From: RGIG9151 sp963635575 | GTDB taxonomy: Bacteria; Bacillota; Clostridia; TANB77; RGIG9151 | Assembly: GCA_963635575.1 (NCBI GenBank) | Contig: CAVHFU010000045.1 | Coordinates: 1-9,367, forward strand | Direction of reading: 5' to 3' | DNA: 9,367 nucleotides | Position numbers and translations under genes: made by a program | Notes under the pieces: generated by a model | Database searches by the model: none | What the model was told of the DNA's origin: nothing | Seen by the model: the letters and a program-made list of their open reading frames with translations, nothing else | Part shown: in pieces, positions 1 through 6,196 of the stretch | Layout of the letters: the number at the start of each line of letters is the position of its first letter | How positions within the stretch are numbered: position 1 is the first letter of the stretch

Positions 1-11
1 TTGGGACATTT

Positions 12-48
12 TCAAAAATTAATATATAGGATTTTATCAAAAATTAAT
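12..48. repeat. Pair of 12-bp direct repeats in the alaS upstream region
   Basis: The sequence TCAAAAATTAAT occurs at 12-23 and again at 37-48, a 25-bp offset. The copies lie upstream of the promoter-like hexamers at 80-108. They could be a regulator's half-sites or chance similarity in very AT-rich DNA. A further 10-bp inverted repeat (50-59 with 71-80) lies between them and the promoter. No function is assigned. Confidence 0.3.
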
Positions 49-79
49 CATATTTAAATTAAAATCAATGATTTAAATA

Positions 80-108
80 TTGCAAAAACGTACCAATAAT
101 GATAAAAT
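80..108 (+). promoter_or_regulatory. Putative sigma-A-type promoter for alaS
   Basis: TTGCAA at 80-85 (4 of 6 matches to the -35 consensus) and TAAAAT at 103-108 (5 of 6 to the -10) are separated by 17 bp. Transcription would begin near 115, about 33 bases before the alaS start codon. The -10 begins at the last base of the left arm and runs through the loop of the inverted repeat at 91-123, so a protein bound there would block the promoter. Assigned by eye; AT-rich DNA gives many chance matches. Confidence 0.45.
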
Positions 109-131
109 TAATCATTATTGGTATATTTTTT
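91..131 (+). terminator. 13-bp inverted repeat followed by a T-tract; terminator, attenuator or operator
   Basis: The arms at 91-103 and 111-123 are perfect 13-bp complements (starting TACCAATAATGAT), with a 7-nt loop and TATTTTTTG at 124-132 directly after. Stem plus T-run has the shape of an intrinsic terminator, but the stem is AT-rich and so weak. Reading from upstream, it could end a preceding transcript or attenuate read-through into alaS. If transcription starts at the promoter at 80-108, the left arm is not transcribed, the RNA hairpin cannot form, and the repeat would act only as DNA. The alaS ribosome binding site follows immediately. Confidence 0.5.
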
Positions 132-147
132 GAGAGGAATGAGAAAT

Positions 148-1923
148 ATGTATTCTGCTAAAGAGATTAGAAGTAAATATTTAAAGTTTTTTAATGAGAA
201 AGGTCATGCGATTATAGATAGCGCATCGGTTATTCCGGAAAACGACCCTACTGTTTTATTTACAACAGCGGGTATGCATCCGCTAGTACCATATCTGCTT
301 GGTGAACCACATCCGGAGGGAACAAGACTTACAGATGTTCAAAAGTGTATAAGAACAGGAGACATCGATGAAGTTGGCGATGATACACACTGCACATTTT
401 TTGAGATGCTTGGTAACTGGTCTTTAGGAGATTATTTTAAGAAAGAGGCTATATCTTGGAGTTTTGAATTTTTAACCTCCAAGGAATGGCTCGGACTTAA
501 TAAAGATGATTTATATTTTACAGTTTTTGCAGGTAACGGTAATGCACCTAAGGATGAAGAGGCGTTTAATTATTGGGTAGAGGCAGGAGTAGATCCTAGC
601 CACATATTCTTTACAGAAAAGCATAACTGGTGGGGACCTGCCGGAAAAACAGGCCCTTGTGGACCTGATACAGAGATGTTTATTGATACCGGAAAGCCTA
701 AATGTTGTCCTGAATGTGATCCTTCTTGTGACTGCGGAAAATACGTTGAAATTTGGAATGATGTATTTATGCAATATGAAAAAACGGCTGAAGGAAATTT
801 TGTTCCATTAAAGAAGAAAAACGTAGATACAGGAATGGGACTTGAGAGAATTCTTGTTGCATTAAATGGCGGTTCTGTTTTTGACACAGATTTATACACA
901 AATGCAATGAACAAAATTGCTGAATTATCGGGTAAAGATATTAAAAATAATGAGGAGTATAAGAGAGCAGCGAGAATTGTGGTTGACCACACAAGAACTG
1001 CAATGGTTATTATAGGCGATAGACGTGGAGTTACACCTTCAAATGTAGACCAAGGTTATGTATTAAGAAGATTAATTCGTCGTGCTATAAGATATGCTAT
1101 GAAGCTTGAAATGCCTGAAAATTCATTATCGGTTTTAGCAGATATACTAATTAATGAATATAAAGATGTTTATAGCGAATTTGAACAAAACAGAAATAAG
1201 ATTTTAGAGGAACTCGCATTAGAAGAAAAGAGATTTTCAAGGACTTTAAAACAAGGTGAGAAAGAGTTTGAAAAGCTTGTTTCTAAGGGAGTTAAGGAAA
1301 TAGATGGAGAGACAGCATTTCATTTGTATGATACTTATGGATATCCTCTTGAATTAACAGTTGAAATGGCACGTGAAAAAGGGATAGAAGTAGATGAGGA
1401 AGGCTTTAAGATTTGCTTTGAAAAACATCAACAATTATCTAAAGCTGGTTCAAGTCAAAGATTTGAATGTGGACTTGCTGACCACTCGGAAGAAACAACT
1501 AAGCTTCATACGGCAACTCACTTACTACATGCGGCACTTAGAAAGATTTTAGGTCCTCAAGTTTCTCAAAAAGGTAGCAATATTACTCCTGAGAGATTAC
1601 GTTTTGATTTCTCTTTTGAAAGAAAAATGACTCCGGAAGAAATTGCTGAAGTTGAGAAGTTAGTAAATGAATGGATTAATGCAAAGTATGATGTCGTTTG
1701 TGAGGAAATGACAGTTAGCGAAGCTAAAGAACAAGGTGCGATAGGTTTGTTTGAATCCAAGTACGGAGATAGAGTTAAGGTATATACAATGGGACCTGTT
1801 TCAAAGGAAATTTGTGGCGGACCTCATGCTAAAAATACCGGAGATTTGGTTAATTTTAAGATTAAGAAAGAAGAGAGTTCTTCTGCCGGAGTTAGACGTA
1901 TTAAAGCGACTATTAATAATTAA
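148..1923 (+). CDS. alaS: Short-form alanyl-tRNA synthetase (AlaRS without C-Ala domain)
   Basis: Class II synthetase that attaches alanine to tRNA-Ala in the cytoplasm. Of 591 residues, the first ~235 form the catalytic core: a motif 2 region around 62-90 (CIRTGDID, FFEMLGNWSLGDYF) and motif 3 GMGLERI at 229-235. A Cys-rich insert at 186-196 (KCCPECDPSCDCGKY) precedes EIWNDVFMQY and may bind metal. A helical tRNA-recognition segment follows (RRLIRRAIRYA, about 306-316). The editing core is kept: HTATH at 454-458 and CGGPH at 556-560 match the HxxxH/CxxxH zinc site that clears mischarged tRNA. Usual bacterial AlaRS is about 870 residues; the beta-barrel before the editing core and the whole DHHA1/C-Ala tail are missing. 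Short AlaRS proteins are known, so this need not be a broken gene. ATG 148 is chosen because AGAGG at 133-137 lies 10 bases upstream; in-frame starts at 118 and 139 are badly placed. Confidence 0.93.
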   Translation: MYSAKEIRSKYLKFFNEKGHAIIDSASVIPENDPTVLFTTAGMHPLVPYLLGEPHPEGTRLTDVQKCIRTGDIDEVGDDTHCTFFEMLGNWSLGDYFKKEAISWSFEFLTSKEWLGLNKDDLYFTVFAGNGNAPKDEEAFNYWVEAGVDPSHIFFTEKHNWWGPAGKTGPCGPDTEMFIDTGKPKCCPECDPSCDCGKYVEIWNDVFMQYEKTAEGNFVPLKKKNVDTGMGLERILVALNGGSVFDTDLYTNAMNKIAELSGKDIKNNEEYKRAARIVVDHTRTAMVIIGDRRGVTPSNVDQGYVLRRLIRRAIRYAMKLEMPENSLSVLADILINEYKDVYSEFEQNRNKILEELALEEKRFSRTLKQGEKEFEKLVSKGVKEIDGETAFHLYDTYGYPLELTVEMAREKGIEVDEEGFKICFEKHQQLSKAGSSQRFECGLADHSEETTKLHTATHLLHAALRKILGPQVSQKGSNITPERLRFDFSFERKMTPEEIAEVEKLVNEWINAKYDVVCEEMTVSEAKEQGAIGLFESKYGDRVKVYTMGPVSKEICGGPHAKNTGDLVNFKIKKEESSSAGVRRIKATINN

Positions 1924-1952
1924 GGAATTTAAGATAGAAAGCGAGAAGTATT

Positions 1953-2189
1953 ATGAAAGACCTTTATATTGTTATTAACGAAACAAAAGATGGCAAATAT
2001 TACGGAGAATGTCCAATGTTAAAGGGGTATAAGTTACAGGGAGATTCGATTAATGAAGTTAAAAGTAATATGTTAGAGGCTGTTAGGATATATTTAGAGA
2101 ACAATATAAATTTTATGGAAAATGAAGTTAAAAGTACAAGTATTATAGATACTCACCAAAAAAGGAGTAGTGTTGCTCCTAAATGGTAG
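1953..2189 (+). CDS. HicB-like small protein, orphan (no HicA seen)
   Basis: A 78-residue protein. Its first ~50 residues follow the HicB N-terminal fold: a beta strand (LYIVINE), a Gly/Tyr turn (DGKYYGECP), a KGYKLQGDS segment resembling the usual PGC-TQGDT, then a helix (EVKSNMLEAVRIYLEN). In toxin-antitoxin pairs HicB binds the HicA RNase and often DNA through a C-terminal helix-turn-helix or ribbon-helix-helix. Here the C-terminus is short (about 28 residues, ending SVAPKW) with no visible DNA-binding motif, and no HicA is adjacent. It starts 29 bases after alaS with only a weak Shine-Dalgarno (GCGAG, 1941-1945), suggesting translation coupled to the operon. The homology is recognised by eye from a short stretch. 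HicB-like orphans are common, so a toxin-antitoxin role is not implied. Confidence 0.6.
   Translation: MKDLYIVINETKDGKYYGECPMLKGYKLQGDSINEVKSNMLEAVRIYLENNINFMENEVKSTSIIDTHQKRSSVAPKW
2052..2136 (+). repeat. In-frame 16-nt direct repeat inside the HicB-like gene
   Basis: AATGAAGTTAAAAGTA occurs exactly at 2052-2067 and 2121-2136. The offset is 69 bases, exactly 23 codons, so both copies encode the same pentapeptide NEVKS (residues 34-38 and 57-61). Recombination or slippage between copies would remove 23 residues without shifting the frame. It could be a small internal duplication or chance in A-rich coding sequence. Confidence 0.6.
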
Positions 2190-2206
2190 TTATATTAGTT
2201 AGGAGG
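2163..2206 (+). promoter_or_regulatory. Alternative RNA pairings that can mask the next gene's ribosome binding site
   Basis: CTCCTAA at 2176-2182, in the last codons of the HicB-like gene, is perfectly complementary to TTAGGAG at 2199-2205, which contains the Shine-Dalgarno of the 77-residue gene (7-bp stem, 16-nt loop). The same CTCCT can instead pair with AGGAG at 2163-2167 (5-bp stem, 8-nt loop). The two pairings exclude each other. A ribosome finishing the upstream gene (stop at 2187-2189) would open the masking helix, a layout typical of translational coupling. The pairing is visible; in vivo use is inferred. Confidence 0.4.
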
Positions 2207-2215
2207 AACATTTAT

Positions 2216-2449
2216 ATGTCAGAGTTAGATTTAGACGCATTTTCAAAAAAATATTCTTTTGCTATTGATGGGCTTAAAATGAGAATTACAGATAGTGAAA
2301 AAAAGAAAATGCTTAATCAAAAATTATATAATGACTTTATTAGCAATAACGTAAATATGAACGAGCTAGACAGGTCTTTAGAGTTATTTTACCAAGGAAA
2401 TGTTTTTGGGCAAGTTCAGTTTAATAAATATGTTGAAAAATATAAATAA
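2216..2449 (+). CDS. Small hypothetical protein, 77 aa
   Basis: I do not recognise this family. The start at 2216 is well supported: AGGAGG at 2201-2206 is 9 bases upstream, while an in-frame ATG at 2183 lacks such a site and overlaps the previous gene. The protein starts MSELDLDAF, is rich in Lys, Asn and Leu, lacks cysteine and has no obvious membrane segment or signal peptide. Charge pattern and spacing suggest mostly alpha helix. It has none of the HicA hallmarks (no Gly-Ser-His-His motif) and no glycine-rich stretch typical of a free C-Ala/DHHA1 domain, so neither a toxin partner nor a detached AlaRS tail is supported. It lies 26 bases after the HicB-like gene and 29 bases before leuS, so it is probably co-transcribed with both. 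A strong ribosome binding site and conserved-looking operon position make it a likely real gene. Confidence 0.75.
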   Translation: MSELDLDAFSKKYSFAIDGLKMRITDSEKKKMLNQKLYNDFISNNVNMNELDRSLELFYQGNVFGQVQFNKYVEKYK

Positions 2450-2478
2450 GCTATATAGGTTTGAAAGGTGTGAAGTCA

Positions 2479-4893
2479 ATGAGTAATTACAATCCAAAAG
2501 AGTTTGAAAAAAAATGGCAAGATTTTTGGGAAGAGAAAGGTGTTTTTCATGCAAAAAATGATTTTTCAAAGCCTAAGTTTTATGGCTTAATTGAATTCCC
2601 TTATCCTTCTGCACAAGGATTACACGTAGGTCATCCACGTTCATATACGGGAATGGATATTATAGCCAGAAAAAGACGATTAGAAGGATATAATGTTTTA
2701 TATCCGATAGGTTGGGATGCTTTTGGATTGCCGACAGAGAATCACGCTATAAAGACAGGAATTCATCCTGCCATTGTAACTAAAAATAATGTTGCAAACT
2801 TTACTAAACAATGTAAATCTCTAGGTTTTTCATTTGATTGGTCAAGAGAAATAAATACAACAGACCCTGCGTACTTTAAATGGACGCAATGGATTTTTTT
2901 GAAATTGTTTGAAAAGGGACTTGCATATAAGACAGAAATGCCTGTTAACTGGTGTACTTCCTGTCAGGTTGGACTTGCTAACGAAGAGGTTGTAAACGGA
3001 GTTTGTGAGAGATGCGGTGGAGAAGTTGTTAGACGTGTTAAGAGCCAATGGATGCTAAAAATTACTGAATATGCAGACAAGCTACTAGAAGGATTAAACG
3101 AAGTTGATTTTTTAGATAAGATTAAGTCTCAACAAACTTATTGGATTGGTAAATCTGAGGGTGCGGAAGTTGATTTTAAGTTAGCTAATGTAGATTATAG
3201 CCTAAGAGTATTTACAACAAGAGCAGATACATTATTCGGAGCTACTTATATGGTTGTATCTCCTGAACATCCGATGATTGAGAAGTTTGCAGATAAAATT
3301 GAAAATGTTAATGAGTTAAGAGAATATAGAGAATTAGCAGCTAAAAAGTCAGAGTTTGAAAGAACTGAAGTTGCTAAGGATAAGACTGGTGTTGAAATAA
3401 AGGGAATTAGAGCAATTAACCCTGTAACCGGAAAAGAAATACCTATTTGGGTTTCAGATTATGTGCTAATGACTTATGGTACAGGTGCTATTATGGCAGT
3501 TCCTGCACATGATGATAGAGATTGGGCTTTTGCAAAGAAGTTTAATTTACCTATCATAGAAGTTGTAGGTGGTGGAAAGAATGTACAAGAGGAAGCATAC
3601 ACAGACGTTGAAGACGGTGTAATGGTTAATTCAGGATTCTTGACAGGTCTTAAAGTTAAAGACGCAATTGAAAAAATGAAACAATACCTTGAAGAAAAGG
3701 GGATAGGAAAGAGAAAAGTTAATTATAAACTCCGTGATTGGGTTTTCTCAAGACAAAGATATTGGGGTGAACCTATTCCACTTGTTAATTGTGAAAAATG
3801 CGGTTGGGTTGCTATTCCTGAAAGTGAGTTGCCATTAAAATTACCTGAAATAAAAGATTTTAAGCCTACTGAAAATGGCGAATCACCTTTAGCTAAAGCA
3901 ACAGATTGGATTAATACAACTTGTCCTTGCTGTGGAGGACCTGCAAAGCGTGAAACAGACACAATGCCACAATGGGCAGGATCATCTTGGTATTTCTTAA
4001 GATATATTGATCCTCATAACGATAAGGAATTTGCAAATAAGGAATTATTAAAATATTGGTTACCGGTTGATTGGTATAATGGCGGAATGGAACATACAAC
4101 ATTGCATTTGTTGTATTCAAGATTTTGGCATAGATTTTTATATGACATTGGCTTAGTACCTACAAAAGAGCCATACCAAAAGAGAACATCTCAAGGTATG
4201 ATTTTAGGAGAAAATAATGAGAAAATGTCTAAATCGCGTGGTAATGTAATTAATCCGGATGACATTATTAATGAATACGGAACAGATACAATGCGTGTGT
4301 ATGAAATGTTTATGGGAGATTTTTCACAGGCTGCCCCTTGGTCAAATAAAGGTGTTACAGGATGCAGAAAGTTCTTGGAGAGAGTCTGGAAAGCTCAAGA
4401 GTTTATGACTGACTCTGATGAGATAAGTAAAGACTTGGAGAAGGATATTCATATAACAATTCAAAAGGTAAGTGAAGATATTGAAAGAATGAAATTTAAT
4501 ACAGCAATTGCTGCACTTATGTCTTTACTTAACACATATTATGCAAAAGGCAGTATAACAAGAGGAGATATGAGAGTATTTTTAATCTTGTTAAATCCTA
4601 TGGCTCCGCATATCACGGAAGAAATTTGGTTTAGCAATAACTTCGGCGGATATGTTCACGAGCAAAAGTGGCCTGAATTTGATGCAAGTAAGACTATTGA
4701 AGATGAGGTTGAAGTGCCTATTCAAGTAAATGGAAAGCTAAGAGGCGTAGTAAAGGTGCCGAATGAAGCAACACAAGATGAAATAATGGAGGTTGCAAAG
4801 AATACAGAAGCAATTTCAGAATACTTAGAAGGTAAGGAAATTGTTAAAGTTATTTTTGTAAAAGGCCGAATATTCAATGTGGTTGTAAGATAA
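2479..4893 (+). CDS. leuS: Leucyl-tRNA synthetase
   Basis: Class I synthetase that attaches leucine to tRNA-Leu in the cytoplasm. The 804-residue length is normal for the bacterial family. The Rossmann core has the HIGH-type motif HVGH at 49-52 and KMSKS at 582-586. A zinc module has Cys pairs 159/162 and 176/179. The CP1 editing domain (about 220-415) carries the Thr-rich TTRADTLFG at 246-254 and GTGAIMAVPAHDDRD at 334-348, whose aspartates orient mischarged substrate, so proofreading is probably active. A second Cys cluster (438, 441, 482, 484, 485) lies near the leucine-specific insert. Helical anticodon-binding domain from about 640, small C-terminal domain to the end. ATG 2479 is chosen because AAAGGTG at 2464-2470 lies 8 bases upstream; an in-frame TTG at 2461 would sit on top of that site. 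No promoter or T-box fits in the 29-base gap, so it is probably expressed from the alaS side. Confidence 0.97.
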   Translation: MSNYNPKEFEKKWQDFWEEKGVFHAKNDFSKPKFYGLIEFPYPSAQGLHVGHPRSYTGMDIIARKRRLEGYNVLYPIGWDAFGLPTENHAIKTGIHPAIVTKNNVANFTKQCKSLGFSFDWSREINTTDPAYFKWTQWIFLKLFEKGLAYKTEMPVNWCTSCQVGLANEEVVNGVCERCGGEVVRRVKSQWMLKITEYADKLLEGLNEVDFLDKIKSQQTYWIGKSEGAEVDFKLANVDYSLRVFTTRADTLFGATYMVVSPEHPMIEKFADKIENVNELREYRELAAKKSEFERTEVAKDKTGVEIKGIRAINPVTGKEIPIWVSDYVLMTYGTGAIMAVPAHDDRDWAFAKKFNLPIIEVVGGGKNVQEEAYTDVEDGVMVNSGFLTGLKVKDAIEKMKQYLEEKGIGKRKVNYKLRDWVFSRQRYWGEPIPLVNCEKCGWVAIPESELPLKLPEIKDFKPTENGESPLAKATDWINTTCPCCGGPAKRETDTMPQWAGSSWYFLRYIDPHNDKEFANKELLKYWLPVDWYNGGMEHTTLHLLYSRFWHRFLYDIGLVPTKEPYQKRTSQGMILGENNEKMSKSRGNVINPDDIINEYGTDTMRVYEMFMGDFSQAAPWSNKGVTGCRKFLERVWKAQEFMTDSDEISKDLEKDIHITIQKVSEDIERMKFNTAIAALMSLLNTYYAKGSITRGDMRVFLILLNPMAPHITEEIWFSNNFGGYVHEQKWPEFDASKTIEDEVEVPIQVNGKLRGVVKVPNEATQDEIMEVAKNTEAISEYLEGKEIVKVIFVKGRIFNVVVR

Positions 4894-4907
4894 GCCGATA
4901 TAAGGTA

Positions 4908-4939
4908 TTTTACGGAACGGTCTTGACCGTTCCATAAAA
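4908..4939. promoter_or_regulatory. Strong stem-loop/20-bp palindrome between leuS and ackA
   Basis: GGAACGGTC (4914-4922) and GACCGTTCC (4925-4933) are perfect 9-bp arms around a TT centre. After one C/A mismatch the pairing extends five more bases (TTTTA 4908-4912 with TAAAA 4935-4939). T-rich sequence precedes the stem and A-rich sequence follows it on both strands, the reverse of an intrinsic terminator, so I do not call it one. TTGACC at 4923-4928 inside the right half resembles a -35 element, but only poor -10 candidates follow (for example TAGTAA at 4947-4952). It may be an operator over an ackA promoter, or an RNA stem marking processing between the two transcripts. Confidence 0.55.
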
Positions 4940-4972
4940 ATGTAAATAGTAAATAATAAAGGAGAAATTTAA

Positions 4973-6166
4973 ATGAAAATTTTAGTTATTAATTGTGGAA
5001 GTTCATCTCTTAAGTATCAATTGATTAATATGGAAACAGAAGAGGTTATGGCAAAGGGAAATTGTGAAAAGATAGGATTAAGCGATTCTTTTCATAAGCA
5101 CAAGACTGCTAGCGGTGTAGAGGTTACATATACAAATCCGTTACCTACTCACTCTGAAGCTATGAAGTCAGTTTTAGCATCTTTAACAGATGAAAAAGTT
5201 GGTGTTATTAAATCTTTAGACGAGATCAACGCAGTAGGTCACAGAGTAGTGCAAGGTGGAAGCATATTTAAGGGGGCTACATTAATAAATGAAGAAGTAA
5301 CTAAACAAATCGAAGATTTAGCTGTTTTAGCTCCATTACACAACAAAGCTCACGTTTTAGGAATAAGAATGTGCGCAGAAGCTTTACCTGGAGTTCCTAT
5401 GGTTGCTGTATTTGATACATCTTTCCATCAAACAATGCCTGATAAAGCATATATGTATGGTTTACCTTATGAAATGTATGAAAAGAACAAGGTAAGAAAA
5501 TATGGAGCTCATGGAACTTCTCATAAATATGTTTCATTAAAGGCCGCCCAAATGCTTGGAAAGAAACCTGAAGATACAAAACTTATAATTTGTCATTTAG
5601 GAAATGGTTCTAGCATTACAGCCGTAGATGGTGGTAAGTCAGTTGATACAACTATGGGATTTACCCCGCTTGATGGTTTAATGATGGGAACAAGATGCGG
5701 TTCAATTGATCCTGCTATTATTCCGTATATAATGGAAAACTGTGGAATTAAAGAAGAAGAATTGAATGACTTTATGAATAAAAAATGTGGAATGCAAGGT
5801 ATCTCAGGAGTAAGCAGTGACTTTAGGGATTTATGGATTGCTGCTGGAGAAGGTAACAAGAGGGCTAAACTTGCGTTAGATATGTTCATTTATCAAGTAA
5901 AGAGATACATCGGAGCTTATATGGCTGTATTAAACGGTGCTGACGCTATTGTATTTACCGCCGGAATTGGAGAAAATGATTACGATGTAAGAAGATATGC
6001 TGTTGAAGGACTTGAAAACTTAGGAATTGAAATGGATGTTGAGAAAAATAATGTAAAAGGAAAGCAAATCGATGTAACAGGTAAGAACAGTAAGGTTAAG
6101 GTACTTGTTATTCCTACAAACGAAGAGTTAATGATAGCTAAGGAAACTATGGCAATGATTAAGTAA
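4973..6166 (+). CDS. ackA: Acetate kinase
   Basis: Converts acetyl phosphate plus ADP to acetate plus ATP, the final substrate-level phosphorylation step of acetate fermentation; it can also run in reverse. Cytoplasmic, ASKHA sugar-kinase/hsp70/actin fold. The 397 residues are family length and all key residues known from the Methanosarcina enzyme fall at the expected places: Asn7 in VINCGSSSLKYQ, Arg91 in GHRVVQGG, Asp148 in FDTSFHQTMP, His180 in YGAHGTSHKY, Arg241 in GTRCGSIDP and Glu384 in PTNEEL. The phosphate-binding loop HLGNGSSIT (208-216) and the adenosine motif FTAGIGEND (328-336) are intact. AAAGGAG at 4958-4964 fixes the start. Phosphotransacetylase (pta), its frequent partner, is not in the window. 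Isoleucine codons are mostly ATT (about 17 ATT, 7 ATA, 5 ATC by hand) and arginine is all AGA/AGG, a useful baseline for comparing later genes. Confidence 0.98.
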   Translation: MKILVINCGSSSLKYQLINMETEEVMAKGNCEKIGLSDSFHKHKTASGVEVTYTNPLPTHSEAMKSVLASLTDEKVGVIKSLDEINAVGHRVVQGGSIFKGATLINEEVTKQIEDLAVLAPLHNKAHVLGIRMCAEALPGVPMVAVFDTSFHQTMPDKAYMYGLPYEMYEKNKVRKYGAHGTSHKYVSLKAAQMLGKKPEDTKLIICHLGNGSSITAVDGGKSVDTTMGFTPLDGLMMGTRCGSIDPAIIPYIMENCGIKEEELNDFMNKKCGMQGISGVSSDFRDLWIAAGEGNKRAKLALDMFIYQVKRYIGAYMAVLNGADAIVFTAGIGENDYDVRRYAVEGLENLGIEMDVEKNNVKGKQIDVTGKNSKVKVLVIPTNEELMIAKETMAMIK

Positions 6167-6196
6167 TTCACAAATGAGAACAGAGGGAAAACTTAT

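Noticed and set aside
511..992. Two minus-strand open frames of 87 and 140 codons opposite alaS
   Set aside because: They lie entirely within a clear synthetase gene, have no ribosome binding sites that I can see, and their products look like low-complexity mirror translations.
1751..1978. A 75-codon plus-strand frame overlapping the 3' end of alaS
   Set aside because: It is out of frame with the well-conserved editing core (CGGPH motif), overlaps the HicB-like start, and lacks a start signal.
2183..2215. Upstream ATG extension of the 77-aa gene
   Set aside because: The AGGAGG at 2201-2206 is ideally placed for ATG 2216; the longer start would place that site inside the coding region and overlap the HicB-like stop.
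2216..2449. 77-aa protein as HicA toxin or as a detached AlaRS C-Ala domain
   Set aside because: No HicA Gly-Ser-His-His core and no glycine-rich DHHA1-type segment are present; composition does not fit either family.
4908..4939. Intrinsic terminator for leuS
   Set aside because: The stem is strong but is followed by A-rich, not T-rich, sequence on both strands.
5593..5889. 98-codon minus-strand frame inside ackA
   Set aside because: It covers highly conserved acetate kinase motifs on the other strand, and there is no supporting start signal.
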